The notes: generated by a model not told the origin, from the letters alone. Counted from the stretch's first letter, positions 17,654-26,072 are shown. The stretch is DNA of 34,908 bases from Acetobacter cerevisiae (GCF_001580535.1 NZ_LHZA01000128.1:1-34908); one strand, 5' to 3'. Numbers and translations are program-made.

Positions 17654-18568
17654 ATGAAGATGCTGAAAATTTCCACTGTTCTGGCAAAAACCTTTTTAGC
17701 CGGAGCACTCCTGATGCCTCATCTGGCCAGCGCGGCGCCTTCCGCCGGGTCAAACCCCCTGGCGCAGATCATGGCAAAAACGGTCAGCAAGCAGCCGGGG
17801 CATTTTGCTGTTTATGCGGCACGTAGTGGTCAGGCGCCGGATGTGTGCCTGAACTGCGATGATCTGATTAATGCAGCCAGCACCATGAAGCTGTTCGTGC
17901 TGGATACAGCCTATGAGGCCTTTACAAAAGGCACCTTGCATCCAGAAGATACCATTGTTGTTCACAACCATTTTCATTCTTTGGTGGGAAAGGGGAGCTT
18001 TGCGCTTGAGCAGAAAGAGGATTCTTATGACCCTCTCTACGCGCAGGCAGGCAAGCCGGTGCCTGTTTCAGAACTTCTGCGCGTGATGATCCAGTATAGC
18101 AGCAATCTGGCGACCAACCTGATGATTGAAAAGCTTGGGGTGCTCCCAATACGCTCCGTCGTGAAAGCGCAGGGCCTCATTGGCATCGTCTTCGGGCGGA
18201 TGATTGAGGACTTTGATGCGAATGATCAGGGAATTCGTAATCAGGTTTCAGCACGTGGGTTAGGGGATTTTCTGCAAAAGCTGGATAGCGGGAAGATTGT
18301 GGGTAAGGCGCAAAGCCAGAGCATGATCCAGATTATGCTGGGGCAGAAATTTAATGACATTATTCCCCCCGGCCTGCCCGCCAGCACACCCGTGGCCCAT
18401 AAGACCGGCTGGGTCGATGGCGTGCGGAATGATGCCGCCATTGTCACCCTGCCTGATGGCAAACGCTATATTCTGGTGGTGCTGACATCCGGTTTGCCGG
18501 ACGAACAGGCCGGGATCAGGGTGCTGAATACGCTTTCTCATCAGGCGTATGAATATTTTTTAAAATAG
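17654..18568 (+). CDS. Exported class A beta-lactamase-like serine hydrolase
   Basis: 304 residues with a Sec signal (MKMLKIS...MPHLASAAP). The class A motifs are partly kept: AASTMK (Ser76, Lys79), YSSN in place of the Ser-Asp-Asn loop, and HKTGW as the KTG box. The omega-loop Glu-x-x-x-Asn motif needed for deacylation in class A beta-lactamases is not evident; the equivalent stretch reads around MIEDFDANDQG. It is therefore better regarded as a penicillin-binding or D,D-peptidase-like hydrolase than as a resistance enzyme. The start was set by AAGGAGGG 8 bases upstream of ATG 17654. It is last in the co-directional island, 76 bases after the S9 gene. Confidence 0.85.
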   Translation: MKMLKISTVLAKTFLAGALLMPHLASAAPSAGSNPLAQIMAKTVSKQPGHFAVYAARSGQAPDVCLNCDDLINAASTMKLFVLDTAYEAFTKGTLHPEDTIVVHNHFHSLVGKGSFALEQKEDSYDPLYAQAGKPVPVSELLRVMIQYSSNLATNLMIEKLGVLPIRSVVKAQGLIGIVFGRMIEDFDANDQGIRNQVSARGLGDFLQKLDSGKIVGKAQSQSMIQIMLGQKFNDIIPPGLPASTPVAHKTGWVDGVRNDAAIVTLPDGKRYILVVLTSGLPDEQAGIRVLNTLSHQAYEYFLK

Positions 18569-18644
18569 CTTTAAATTTGTAAAACTTGTTTTGGTAAAAA
18601 CTTTCCGGAGACTGTGGAGTGTAAGGTTTTACTGGTTAAGCAGG

Positions 18645-18673
18645 GTGACATCAAATTGTCATTGTAACGTCAT
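18645..18673 (+). promoter_or_regulatory. Pho-box-like element (three direct repeats)
   Basis: Three 7-base units at an exact 11-base period, GTGACAT-N4-TTGTCAT-N4-ACGTCAT, resemble the PhoB consensus CTGTCAT-N4-CTGTCAT (5, 6 and 5 of 7 matches). They lie about 90 bases before the receptor that precedes a phospholipase C gene. TACAAC at 18679-18684 could serve as the -10. Phosphate-starvation control fits the phospholipase; PhoB binding is inferred. Confidence 0.55.
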
Positions 18674-18765
18674 CAAACTACAACACACACACCAAAACAA
18701 GACGATAGTCTGCGCAGCGTTATCTAACCCCCCATTGGGAGCCTCGGGATGAGGGATCGCGCTGC

Positions 18766-21156
18766 ATGAAACAGAATAAACTGCTGCTTCTTACAACATG
18801 TATGAGTTCTTTACTGTTTCATCATGCTCACGCTGAGACGGTCTCAGCCAGCACCCAGACTAAAAAGGCTGAACAGGTACACACCAAACCGGCAGCCAAA
18901 AGCAAAACGGCTCAGGCTTCTCAAAAGGCAAAAGTGGCACCCCCACAGGATGATAAGGCAGAGTCTATTGTGGTCATGGGGGCAGGTGCGGCCCGTGAGA
19001 CGCAAAAGCTCTCTCACATGGCGTTGCAACAGGTGGTTCCCGGCACCAGCCCTCTGAAAACCCTGTCTAAACTGCCGGGCGTTATGTTTACCTCATCCGA
19101 TGCGCTGGGGTCTTATGAATGGTCGCAGCAGATCATCATCCGTGGGTTTGACCAAAGTCGCCTCGGCTTTACCATGGATGGTATTCCGCTGGGCAATCTG
19201 GCCTACGGGAACGATAATGGCCTGTCTATTGGCCGTGCTCTGCAAACAGAAAATAACGGTACGGCCACACTGGCGCAGGGGGCGGGTTCGGTCGGGGTTG
19301 CGGCTTCTAATGACCTCGGTGGCGCGCTTGAATTTACGTCTATCGACCCAACCGAAAAGTTTGGCGCGGACGTTGCGGCCACAGGTGGCTCGTATGGCAC
19401 ATGGCGCACGTTTGCACGCGTTAATAGTGGCACGCTTCCCGGGGGTGGCCGCCTGTATGTGTCCTATGATTATCAGGATGCCAACAAGTGGAAAGGGAAG
19501 GGAATTCAGCAGCAGCAGCAGGCAAACGCCAAGTTCGTGCAGCCGCTGGGTGACAAGGTCAAGCTGACGCTGTTTGGGGATTACAGCCAGCGGGCCGAAA
19601 ATGATTATCAGGATATTTCAAAAGAGCAGATCCGTACAATCGGTTATAAGCTCGATAATATTACCAATAACTATGGTCTGGCTAAAGATATCGCCAGAGC
19701 TTACCAGAACGGCACCGCCTTTCCGGCGGGGATTAAGGATCAGGACCAGTCTTACTACAACTCAGCGGGTCTGCGGGAGGACGTGCTGGGGTATGGCAAG
19801 CTTGATTTTAAGCTGACTGACCGTTTGAAAGGTTCTGCCACCGTCTACGGCCATACCAATACGGGGCAAGGGATCTACGCCACCCCGTATACGCCAACGC
19901 CTGAGGCGCTGGGGGGCTCTCCGCTTTCTGTCCGTACGACGGAATATGATATTCATCGTGAAGGCTTTATTGGCAGCCTGTCCTATGAAATCGGTCATCA
20001 TACTATTGAGGGTGGCTTCTGGTTTGAAAATAACGATTTTGAACAGGCACGCCGCTTCTATCCGCTGAGCGAAGATGGCTACACCGGCAGTTCCGTCCAC
20101 TGGTTCCGGGGCAACTCCTTCGCAACCCAGTGGCAGAGTGCGTTTAATACCAAAACCTATCAGTTCCACCTGCAAGATACCTGGCAGATCACTCCGGCGC
20201 TGAAGCTGAACTATGGCTTTAAATCGTTGGTAGTGGATAACCGTGGGCGGCAGCTGGAAGGGAGCGAGATGGGTGTGCCGGTGCCAACTAACACCTATGC
20301 CGGTGGCTCCATTACCTCAGCTAACGGCTTCCTGCCGCAGATTGGCGCCAATTACCGCATTAACAAGCACAATGAAATTTTTGCAGATTTTGCAAGAAAT
20401 ATGGCGGCTTTTGACAACTCTTCCACCGGTGCAACCAGCCCGTTCGCTATGACGAGTGCGGCTTATGCCGCGTCAAAAAATTCGCTGCGTCCGGAAATGT
20501 CTTATAGTGAGGAAATCGGGTATCGCTTCCATAACCGCCGTATTCAGGCGTCTCTCACCGGCTATTACATTCAGTTTGAAAACCGGCTTCTGTCCATCAC
20601 ACCAAATGCGACCAACAACGTGCAGGGGATTCCCAGCATTCTGGTCAATGGCGGGGGTGTAACAGCGCGTGGTATTGATGCCGCGTTTAACTATCACTTT
20701 ACTGATAACTGGTCCCTGTATGTCTCCTACGCCTACAACCAGTCGACTTATAATGATGATCTGACAACGGGTGGCGTGACCTACAACACGCGCGGCAAGA
20801 GCGTGGTGGCCATGCCGCGGAATCTGGCAAACGTTCAGATCAGTTATGATGACGGGTCAATCTGGGGTAATTTTGGCATGCAGTATCAGGGCCGCCGGAC
20901 GTATACCTATACCAACGACCAGTGGATCAAACCGAACGATATTTTCAACCTGAATGTCGGCTACCGCTTCCATAGCCAGAACTGGGCGCTGCGGGGGCTG
21001 GATATGCAGATTAACGTGACCAACCTGTTCAATAAACGCTATGTGGCGACTGTAGGGAGTGCCGGCTTCCGCCCGACTGACCCGACCGGCAGCCTCCAGA
21101 CACTTCAGGCGGGTTCTCCGCGAATGGTGTTTTTTACGGTGCGTAAGCATTTCTAA
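18766..21156 (+). CDS. TonB-dependent outer membrane receptor (putatively Pho-controlled)
   Basis: 796 residues. The signal peptide ends ...HHAHAE; a Lys/Ala/Gln-rich linker leads to a TonB-box-like ESIVVMG near residue 68. The plug contains LKTLSKLPGVMF, QQIIIRGFDQSRLGFTMDGIPLG and a glycine-rich ASNDLGGALEF. The barrel ends with the aromatic terminus ...VFFTVRKHF. It differs clearly from the 4486 receptor, being shorter and with a different plug type. It is followed 48 bases later by a phospholipase C gene, and the promoter region carries Pho-like repeats. Uptake of a phosphorus compound or a phospholipid breakdown product is therefore a reasonable inference. GAGGG lies about 12 bases before the ATG. 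Confidence 0.9.
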   Translation: MKQNKLLLLTTCMSSLLFHHAHAETVSASTQTKKAEQVHTKPAAKSKTAQASQKAKVAPPQDDKAESIVVMGAGAARETQKLSHMALQQVVPGTSPLKTLSKLPGVMFTSSDALGSYEWSQQIIIRGFDQSRLGFTMDGIPLGNLAYGNDNGLSIGRALQTENNGTATLAQGAGSVGVAASNDLGGALEFTSIDPTEKFGADVAATGGSYGTWRTFARVNSGTLPGGGRLYVSYDYQDANKWKGKGIQQQQQANAKFVQPLGDKVKLTLFGDYSQRAENDYQDISKEQIRTIGYKLDNITNNYGLAKDIARAYQNGTAFPAGIKDQDQSYYNSAGLREDVLGYGKLDFKLTDRLKGSATVYGHTNTGQGIYATPYTPTPEALGGSPLSVRTTEYDIHREGFIGSLSYEIGHHTIEGGFWFENNDFEQARRFYPLSEDGYTGSSVHWFRGNSFATQWQSAFNTKTYQFHLQDTWQITPALKLNYGFKSLVVDNRGRQLEGSEMGVPVPTNTYAGGSITSANGFLPQIGANYRINKHNEIFADFARNMAAFDNSSTGATSPFAMTSAAYAASKNSLRPEMSYSEEIGYRFHNRRIQASLTGYYIQFENRLLSITPNATNNVQGIPSILVNGGGVTARGIDAAFNYHFTDNWSLYVSYAYNQSTYNDDLTTGGVTYNTRGKSVVAMPRNLANVQISYDDGSIWGNFGMQYQGRRTYTYTNDQWIKPNDIFNLNVGYRFHSQNWALRGLDMQINVTNLFNKRYVATVGSAGFRPTDPTGSLQTLQAGSPRMVFFTVRKHF

Positions 21157-21204
21157 AATCGTTTCTTAGCGTTCTGTTTTGTGTCTTCTCTGACGGATAA
21201 TTTC

Positions 21205-23220
21205 ATGCTTCGTGCCCCTAATCGTCGCCAGTTTCTGAAGTTTGGTGCGGCTGCAACAGCAGGGGCCGCGTTGCCGGAAAACCTGAAGCGGGCTCTGGCA
21301 GTGGCCCCCAACACGGCAACCGGCACCATCCGGGATGTGGAGCATGTGGTTATCCTGATGCAGGAGAACCGCTCTTTCGATCATTACTTCGGCTGTCTGC
21401 AAGGGGTGCGCGGGTATGGAGATCCATGGGCTGAAAAACAGTCTGATGGAAAAAGCATTTTCGCGCAGCCTGACGGTAAGGGCGGCCACGTTCTGCCCTT
21501 CCTGTTTAATACGGCGCACACTTCCAGCGCCTGTCTGGCCAGTCTGGACCATAGCTGGAAAAATACGCAGGCCGAATGGAACAACTGGGATACATGGGTA
21601 CCGCATAAAACGCCCATGACCATGGGGCACTTCACCCGTAAGGAAATTCCTTATTACTATGCTTTGGCAGATGCTTTTACGATCTGCGATGCCTACCACG
21701 CATCCATTTTCGGGCCGACAAATCCGAACCGCCTCTATTTCTTTACCGGCACCAACGGGCTGGCTGCGGGCAATTCTGGCAAGCAGGCCGTAGAGAATGT
21801 TGATGATGGCAACTGGTCTGCCGACATGGCGCATGACCGCGCAGACTTTAAACCGTTTGACTGGGCCACCTATCCTGAAAAACTTCAGGAAGCAGGGGTC
21901 TCCTGGAAAGTGTATCAGGAATACGACAACTTTGGTGATAATCCTCTGGCGTCTTTCGCGGCGTTCCGCTCTGTCGGGAAAGACACATGGGCGTATCGTG
22001 GTGCACGTAGCATCGTCGACGGCTCGGGTCCTGCCGATATGCATGATACAGAAGGGCGCTATCTGATTGCCGCGTTTGAGCGCGATGTGGCGCAAGGCAC
22101 GCTGCCTCAGGTTTCATGGATTGTGCCGCCCACAGCGCTGAGCGAACACCCGAACGCGCCGCCGGGTTATGGTGAATATCTGATTTCCCAACTGATGGAT
22201 GTGTTTGTAAGGCACCCGGATGTCTGGGCTAAAACGGTCTTTATTCTCAATTATGATGAAAATGACGGATTTTTTGACCATGTGCTGCCACCCATTCCGG
22301 CACTGAATACGCAACAGGGCGCCTGCATGGTCTCGACCGATGGAGAAAATTATTACGGCCAGCCTGTGGGGCTTGGCCCACGCGTGCCGGCTCTGATTAT
22401 CTCTCCGTGGACCAAAGGTGGGTGGGTCAACTCACAGGTTTTCGACCACACGTCCGTTTTGCGTTTTCTGGAAGCACGCTTTGGGGTGCAATGCCCCAAT
22501 ATTACACCATGGCGGCGCAGTGTGTGCGGGGACATGACATCCCTCTTCGACTTTGCGCAGACCAACCGTCAGTGGGAAGCGTCTCTGTCGCGTACGGACA
22601 CCTATCTGGCAGACACACGCAAATCCTGCGCCTTGCCCAAACCGCTGGTGCCTGCCCGGCAAACTATGCCCAAGCAGGAAACCGGGCAGCGCCCCGCGCG
22701 CGCTCTGCCCTATGTGTTGCATGCTAACAGGCGCGCCAATGGGGTGTTGGAGCTTGCTAATGAGGGCACGCAGGGCGCAGTTCTGCGCATCAGGGACGGC
22801 CAGACAGCCCGCCATTATACCCTTGCAGCAGGCCAGAGCCTGTCGGTGCATCTGGAGGCCAAAGCGGACCAACCCATAACGGTGCATGGGCCGAACGGGT
22901 TTTTTCGGGCGTTTTATGGTCAGGGCCTGCCGGAGTGTAGCCTGCGTTATGACCCTGCTCAAAGCAGCGTAATCCTGTCCCTGCAGCATCCGGGCCAGAC
23001 AGCCCGCATGTTGCGGATTGAGGACGGCTATAACCATACGCGGCATACCGTCACGGTGCCGACGGGGGCGGTCATTGCAACATCATGGCTGCTTGCGGCA
23101 TCGGACAACTGGTATGATCTGGCTGTGTATGATGCGCATGATGGTAGTCTGCTCATGCAGCTGGCCGGGCATATGGAAAATGGAAAACCCAGCCGCACGG
23201 ACCCGCATATGGGCCATTAA
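21205..23220 (+). CDS. Phospholipase C, phosphocholine-specific type, Tat-exported
   Basis: 671 residues. A Tat signal NRRQFLKFGAAATAGAALP precedes the phosphoesterase domain (PF04185), with the hallmark EHVVILMQENRSFDHYFG and downstream GPTNPNRLYFFTG and NYDENDGFFDHV blocks. The C-terminus holds two DUF756 repeats (about residues 500-660), as in non-haemolytic bacterial phospholipases C. The enzyme would release phosphorylated head groups from phospholipids in the periplasm or medium. ATG 21205 gives a compact Tat signal; a GTG at 21181 is in frame but has no ribosome binding site. Cotranscription with the receptor upstream is likely. Confidence 0.93.
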   Translation: MLRAPNRRQFLKFGAAATAGAALPENLKRALAVAPNTATGTIRDVEHVVILMQENRSFDHYFGCLQGVRGYGDPWAEKQSDGKSIFAQPDGKGGHVLPFLFNTAHTSSACLASLDHSWKNTQAEWNNWDTWVPHKTPMTMGHFTRKEIPYYYALADAFTICDAYHASIFGPTNPNRLYFFTGTNGLAAGNSGKQAVENVDDGNWSADMAHDRADFKPFDWATYPEKLQEAGVSWKVYQEYDNFGDNPLASFAAFRSVGKDTWAYRGARSIVDGSGPADMHDTEGRYLIAAFERDVAQGTLPQVSWIVPPTALSEHPNAPPGYGEYLISQLMDVFVRHPDVWAKTVFILNYDENDGFFDHVLPPIPALNTQQGACMVSTDGENYYGQPVGLGPRVPALIISPWTKGGWVNSQVFDHTSVLRFLEARFGVQCPNITPWRRSVCGDMTSLFDFAQTNRQWEASLSRTDTYLADTRKSCALPKPLVPARQTMPKQETGQRPARALPYVLHANRRANGVLELANEGTQGAVLRIRDGQTARHYTLAAGQSLSVHLEAKADQPITVHGPNGFFRAFYGQGLPECSLRYDPAQSSVILSLQHPGQTARMLRIEDGYNHTRHTVTVPTGAVIATSWLLAASDNWYDLAVYDAHDGSLLMQLAGHMENGKPSRTDPHMGH

Positions 23221-23237
23221 AGCATAAAGCGGGGAGT

Positions 23238-23307
23238 GGCGGAGGGGCGTTGCGCTCCGCTCCGCTCCGCCTGTTGAGCGTAGCTCCACTGTTGCAAGCG
23301 GGGCTAC
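23238..23307. terminator. Hairpin-rich convergent intergenic region
   Basis: Between the convergent phospholipase and encapsulin genes, GGCGGAG (23238-23244) can pair with CTCCGCC (23265-23271), which belongs to a tandem GCTCC x3 (23254-23268). A second stem, GTAGCTCC (23280-23287) with GGGGCTAC (23300-23307), follows, then a short T-rich stretch. This is a plausible bidirectional terminator, but neither stem has a strong T-tract immediately after it. Confidence 0.4.
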
Positions 23308-23320
23308 AGCGCAATGGTTT

Positions 23321-24118
23321 TTAGTCGATAACGACTGTGGCTTCATCCGTCAGAACGCGGAACAGGAAGCTTTCCTGCAGGTAGAGTTCCACGGTGGTGG
23401 CCGTGTGGCTCAGATAACCGATGGAGAAATCCTGCCCGATATCCAGCGCCAGATCGCCCCCGCGCATGGAGACAAGGAACGCGCCCTCAATAGCCGGAGC
23501 CCAGATGATTTTGCCGTCAATCATGCTCTCAATGTGCTTGATGATTGGATAGCCATCATCCCCACCGCCCGTCACAGCCTGATACGCCTGCGCGCCCAAA
23601 ACCAGTGAATACGGGCCATTTACACCCGCAAGGCGCAGGCTGCTCAGCGCATCGGCCACCACACCCGGATAGTTCTTGGCAGATGTGGGCAGTTTGAGAT
23701 GAGCGTTGGAGCTGCGCCCCCGGATGCCCGCCATGCCAGCAGCGTCATAGCCGTTGAAAATGGCGCGATCTTCAAAGAACGCGATTTTTTGCGCGGCATC
23801 TTTTACCGGCTGCCAGTCGGCATCTAGCGCGCCACGTTCCACGGCGTCAATTTCCTCGCGGGAGAGGGTAAAGGGCACGCGCACTTCCACCGGCGGCAAA
23901 ACTTCACGCTTGACCGCATGAATGCCGTCTTCCGGTGTGACGAGAGCGGTGGCCCGGCCTGTGCCAACACCAGAAAATGCGGTGCCTTTGGGCTCGGACG
24001 TATCCACCACGCGGCGGCCTGCCAGATTGCGGCGGATGGTGCGGGCGGCTTCTTCCTCAATTTCCGCCCACGCGGCGCTGGAGACAGGAGCCAGATGTTT
24101 ATGCAGATTGTTCATCAT
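23321..24118 (-). CDS. Family 1 encapsulin shell protein
   Basis: A 265-residue protein with the HK97-fold encapsulin (linocin-M18-like, PF04454) signature. The N-terminal MNNLHKHLAPVSSAAWAEIEEEA helix for cargo docking is followed by RTIRRNLAGRRVVD and FTLSREEIDAVERG. Later blocks include DREDRAIFNGY-like FFEDRAIFNGYDAAG, GPYSLVLGAQAYQ and the C-terminal GQDFSIGYLSHT...LYLQESFLFRV. Length is standard for family 1. It follows the peroxidase gene by 8 bases, and its AAGGA ribosome binding site overlaps the peroxidase stop codon, so the shell is coupled to its cargo. Two tandem ATGs (24118, 24115) are possible starts. It assembles into a cytoplasmic protein nanocompartment. Confidence 0.95.
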   Translation of the reverse strand: MMNNLHKHLAPVSSAAWAEIEEEAARTIRRNLAGRRVVDTSEPKGTAFSGVGTGRATALVTPEDGIHAVKREVLPPVEVRVPFTLSREEIDAVERGALDADWQPVKDAAQKIAFFEDRAIFNGYDAAGMAGIRGRSSNAHLKLPTSAKNYPGVVADALSSLRLAGVNGPYSLVLGAQAYQAVTGGGDDGYPIIKHIESMIDGKIIWAPAIEGAFLVSMRGGDLALDIGQDFSIGYLSHTATTVELYLQESFLFRVLTDEATVVID

Positions 24119-24126
24119 ACGTGTCC

Positions 24127-25152
24127 TTACTTCAGGGAGCCAATGCCAAGAGAACCATCCTGTGGGGCGGCCTCAGGCGTTTTTGTATCAGCTGGTGCGG
24201 AGGGGGCGGGTTCCGCGGCGTCGGTCGCCATATCGGCGGCGTTATCGAGGAAGTCTGACGTTGGGATAAAAAACAGCGTTCCGGTGACTGCGGTGCTGAC
24301 ATCCAGCAACCTGTCGTAATTCCCGGCAGGTTTTCCCACAAACATGTTTTGCAGCATTTGTTCCGTGCGGGCAGGGGAGCAGGAATAGCCGATAAAGTAG
24401 GTGCCAAACTCGCCTTTGCCCACTTCACCAAACGGCATGTTGTCACGCACGATCTGAAGCTGCTGCCCGTTTTCTTCAATATTGGTCAGCACATTATGCG
24501 CGTAGCTTGGCTTGGCGGCATCCTGCAGTTCGATATCAGAAACTTTCTTGCGGCCAATGATATGTTCTTGAACTTCTGTGGGGATAGCATCCCACTTCTT
24601 CAGGTTATGTAGATATTTCTGCACAATCACATAGTTTCCGCCTGCAAAATCCGGGTCTTCATCGCCAATCAGGGTTGCAACTTTGGCAGCCTGACCTTCC
24701 GGGTTTTCCGTGCCGTCCACAAAGCCCAGCAGGTCACGGGAGTCGAAATATTTGAACCCATGCACCTCATCAATCACCACGGCGGCGCCTTCAAGCCGGG
24801 AGACAATGGCGGCGGCCAGCTCAAAGCACAGATCCATGCGGGTGGCGCGGATATGGAAGAGGAAATCGCCCGGTGTGGAGGGTGCGTGATGCACGCCGTT
24901 GATTTCCTGAAACGGATGCAACTCCTTGGGGCGCGGCTGGCCAAACAGGCGGTCCCACGCGTGGGAGCCAATGCCGGTAATGCAACTCAGCCGACCATCG
25001 GGGATGCGGAAGCCCACTCCGCGCCCGAGGGAGGAGAGGTCTGCAAGCAGGTCCACCATCTGCGGATTAACGGACTCATCCTCGTTCAGCGTCAGGACGA
25101 GGAAAACTGCGGCCTGAGTCAGTGTTGTATCAACGGGCTGCGGCGTGACCAA
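24127..25152 (-). CDS. DyP-type haem peroxidase with encapsulin-targeting peptide
   Basis: 341 residues. The DyP family GxxDG motif is in GFVDGTENP (Asp146 as distal acid), with proximal haem ligand His219 in SYAHNV and distal Arg236 in IVRDNMPFG. The core ends near residue 310. An Ala/Pro-rich linker of about 20 residues then leads to the last ten residues DGSLGIGSLK, which match the encapsulin cargo-loading peptide of known DyP cargos. The enzyme uses H2O2 to oxidise bulky substrates. The start is TTG at 25152, since no ATG or GTG precedes the conserved TLTQAAVFLVL strand; AGGGAG lies about 10 bases upstream of it. Confidence 0.95.
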   Translation of the reverse strand: MVTPQPVDTTLTQAAVFLVLTLNEDESVNPQMVDLLADLSSLGRGVGFRIPDGRLSCITGIGSHAWDRLFGQPRPKELHPFQEINGVHHAPSTPGDFLFHIRATRMDLCFELAAAIVSRLEGAAVVIDEVHGFKYFDSRDLLGFVDGTENPEGQAAKVATLIGDEDPDFAGGNYVIVQKYLHNLKKWDAIPTEVQEHIIGRKKVSDIELQDAAKPSYAHNVLTNIEENGQQLQIVRDNMPFGEVGKGEFGTYFIGYSCSPARTEQMLQNMFVGKPAGNYDRLLDVSTAVTGTLFFIPTSDFLDNAADMATDAAEPAPSAPADTKTPEAAPQDGSLGIGSLK

Positions 25153-25205
25153 TGGCTTGAAACTCCCTGCTTATGGCGCCTGCCTGAAAAAAGCAGGTGT
25201 ATCAG

Positions 25206-25233
25206 ACCATAGGCAGATCGCTTCGTCTGGCAA
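25206..25233 (-). promoter_or_regulatory. Candidate promoter of the DyP-encapsulin operon
   Basis: On the minus strand TTGCCA (25233-25228) and TATGGT (25211-25206) form a -35/-10 pair with a 16-base spacer, about 55 bases before the DyP start. Each hexamer has 4 of 6 consensus matches. It lies after the terminator-like stem of the preceding gene, so the operon can be transcribed on its own. Confidence 0.4.
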
Positions 25234-25267
25234 GGGAGAGCAGGGCTGAAAAAGCCGAATGGGCGGC

Positions 25268-25327
25268 CAAAACCGGCCCCTGATAACTCAGGCTGATAAT
25301 GCCATAAATCCGGGTGTCAGGGGCCGG
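25268..25327 (-). terminator. Long-stem terminator after the PiuC-type gene
   Basis: Reading the minus strand, CCGGCCCCTGA pairs perfectly over 11 bases with TCAGGGGCCGG (25327-25317 and 25283-25273), and TTTT follows at once (25272-25269). The 33-base loop can fold further. The stem begins about 8 bases after the stop codon of the dioxygenase gene. The T-tract is short. Confidence 0.6.
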
Positions 25328-25334
25328 AGGTGCG

Positions 25335-26018
25335 TCAGAGCTGTGCCCACTGCCTCAACAGGTTGTGATAGGTGGAGGTCAGCCCCAGAACGGCGGGACT
25401 GTCATCGGGCAGAAGTTTGCGGGTTTCTATAATGGCCAGGTCAAATTGGTAGAGCAGGGTGCGCTGGGTATCATCCGGCACCATGGACTGGGACCAGAAG
25501 AACGAGGCCCAGCGCGAACCACGGGTGACCGGGCTGACACTATGGAGACTGCTGGAAGGGTAGAGCACCATATCCCCGGCCGGAAAGCGGACGCTCTGCA
25601 CGCCAAACGTATCCTGAATCATCAGCTCGCCGCCGTCATACTCCTCCATCTCACTCAGGAACAGCGTGGAGGATAAGTCCGTCCGCATCCGAAAACCGGT
25701 GCCCGGCACGGGGCGGATGGCGTTGTCCACATGGGCGTGGAAACGCATGCCTTCATCATACCGGTTGAAAAGCGGCGGGAAGACACGCAGTGGCAGGGCG
25801 GCGCTGTTAAAGGTGGGGTTGCGGCCAAGGGCGCGCAGAATGATCTCCCCCAGTTCCCGCCCTTCCGCGCTGTCCTGCGGGATCTGAAGGTTGAATTTTG
25901 CTTTGGCGGACTGGTCCCCCGCCGTCACCTTGCCATCCACCCATTCGGATTTCTCCAGTGTGGCGCGGCAATAGGACACTTCTTCTGGTGTCAGAACATT
26001 CGGGATGTGAACAAGCAT
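25335..26018 (-). CDS. piuC: PKHD-type Fe(II)/2-oxoglutarate hydroxylase, PiuC/YbiX family
   Basis: 227 residues, the normal length of PiuC. Iron ligands are visible as His96-x-Asp98 in FHAHVDNA and His159 in SSLHSV; Arg169 in RGSRW is the expected 2-oxoglutarate contact. The opening [14 protein letters not shown] and the block YDGGELMI are typical. These cytoplasmic enzymes are regularly encoded beside catecholate siderophore receptors, as here, and are iron-repressed; the substrate is not established. The gene is third in the minus-strand operon, 54 bases after the Sel1 gene. Confidence 0.92.
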   Translation of the reverse strand: MLVHIPNVLTPEEVSYCRATLEKSEWVDGKVTAGDQSAKAKFNLQIPQDSAEGRELGEIILRALGRNPTFNSAALPLRVFPPLFNRYDEGMRFHAHVDNAIRPVPGTGFRMRTDLSSTLFLSEMEEYDGGELMIQDTFGVQSVRFPAGDMVLYPSSSLHSVSPVTRGSRWASFFWSQSMVPDDTQRTLLYQFDLAIIETRKLLPDDSPAVLGLTSTYHNLLRQWAQL

Positions 26019-26072
26019 GAGAGCGGAGTCCGTTTAGTAGGTTTGCTGTCGCCGTGGCGAGGGTCACCACCA

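Noticed and set aside
7622-18568. Reading the island as an antibiotic-resistance cluster
   Set aside because: S12 folds and Ntn acylases have many non-resistance roles; the class A-like member lacks an evident Glu166 motif, and DadA and a TonB receptor point to nutrition.
21166-22095. 309-residue minus-strand frame inside the phospholipase gene
   Set aside because: It lies opposite a clear phospholipase C with conserved active-site motifs and has no recognisable domain.
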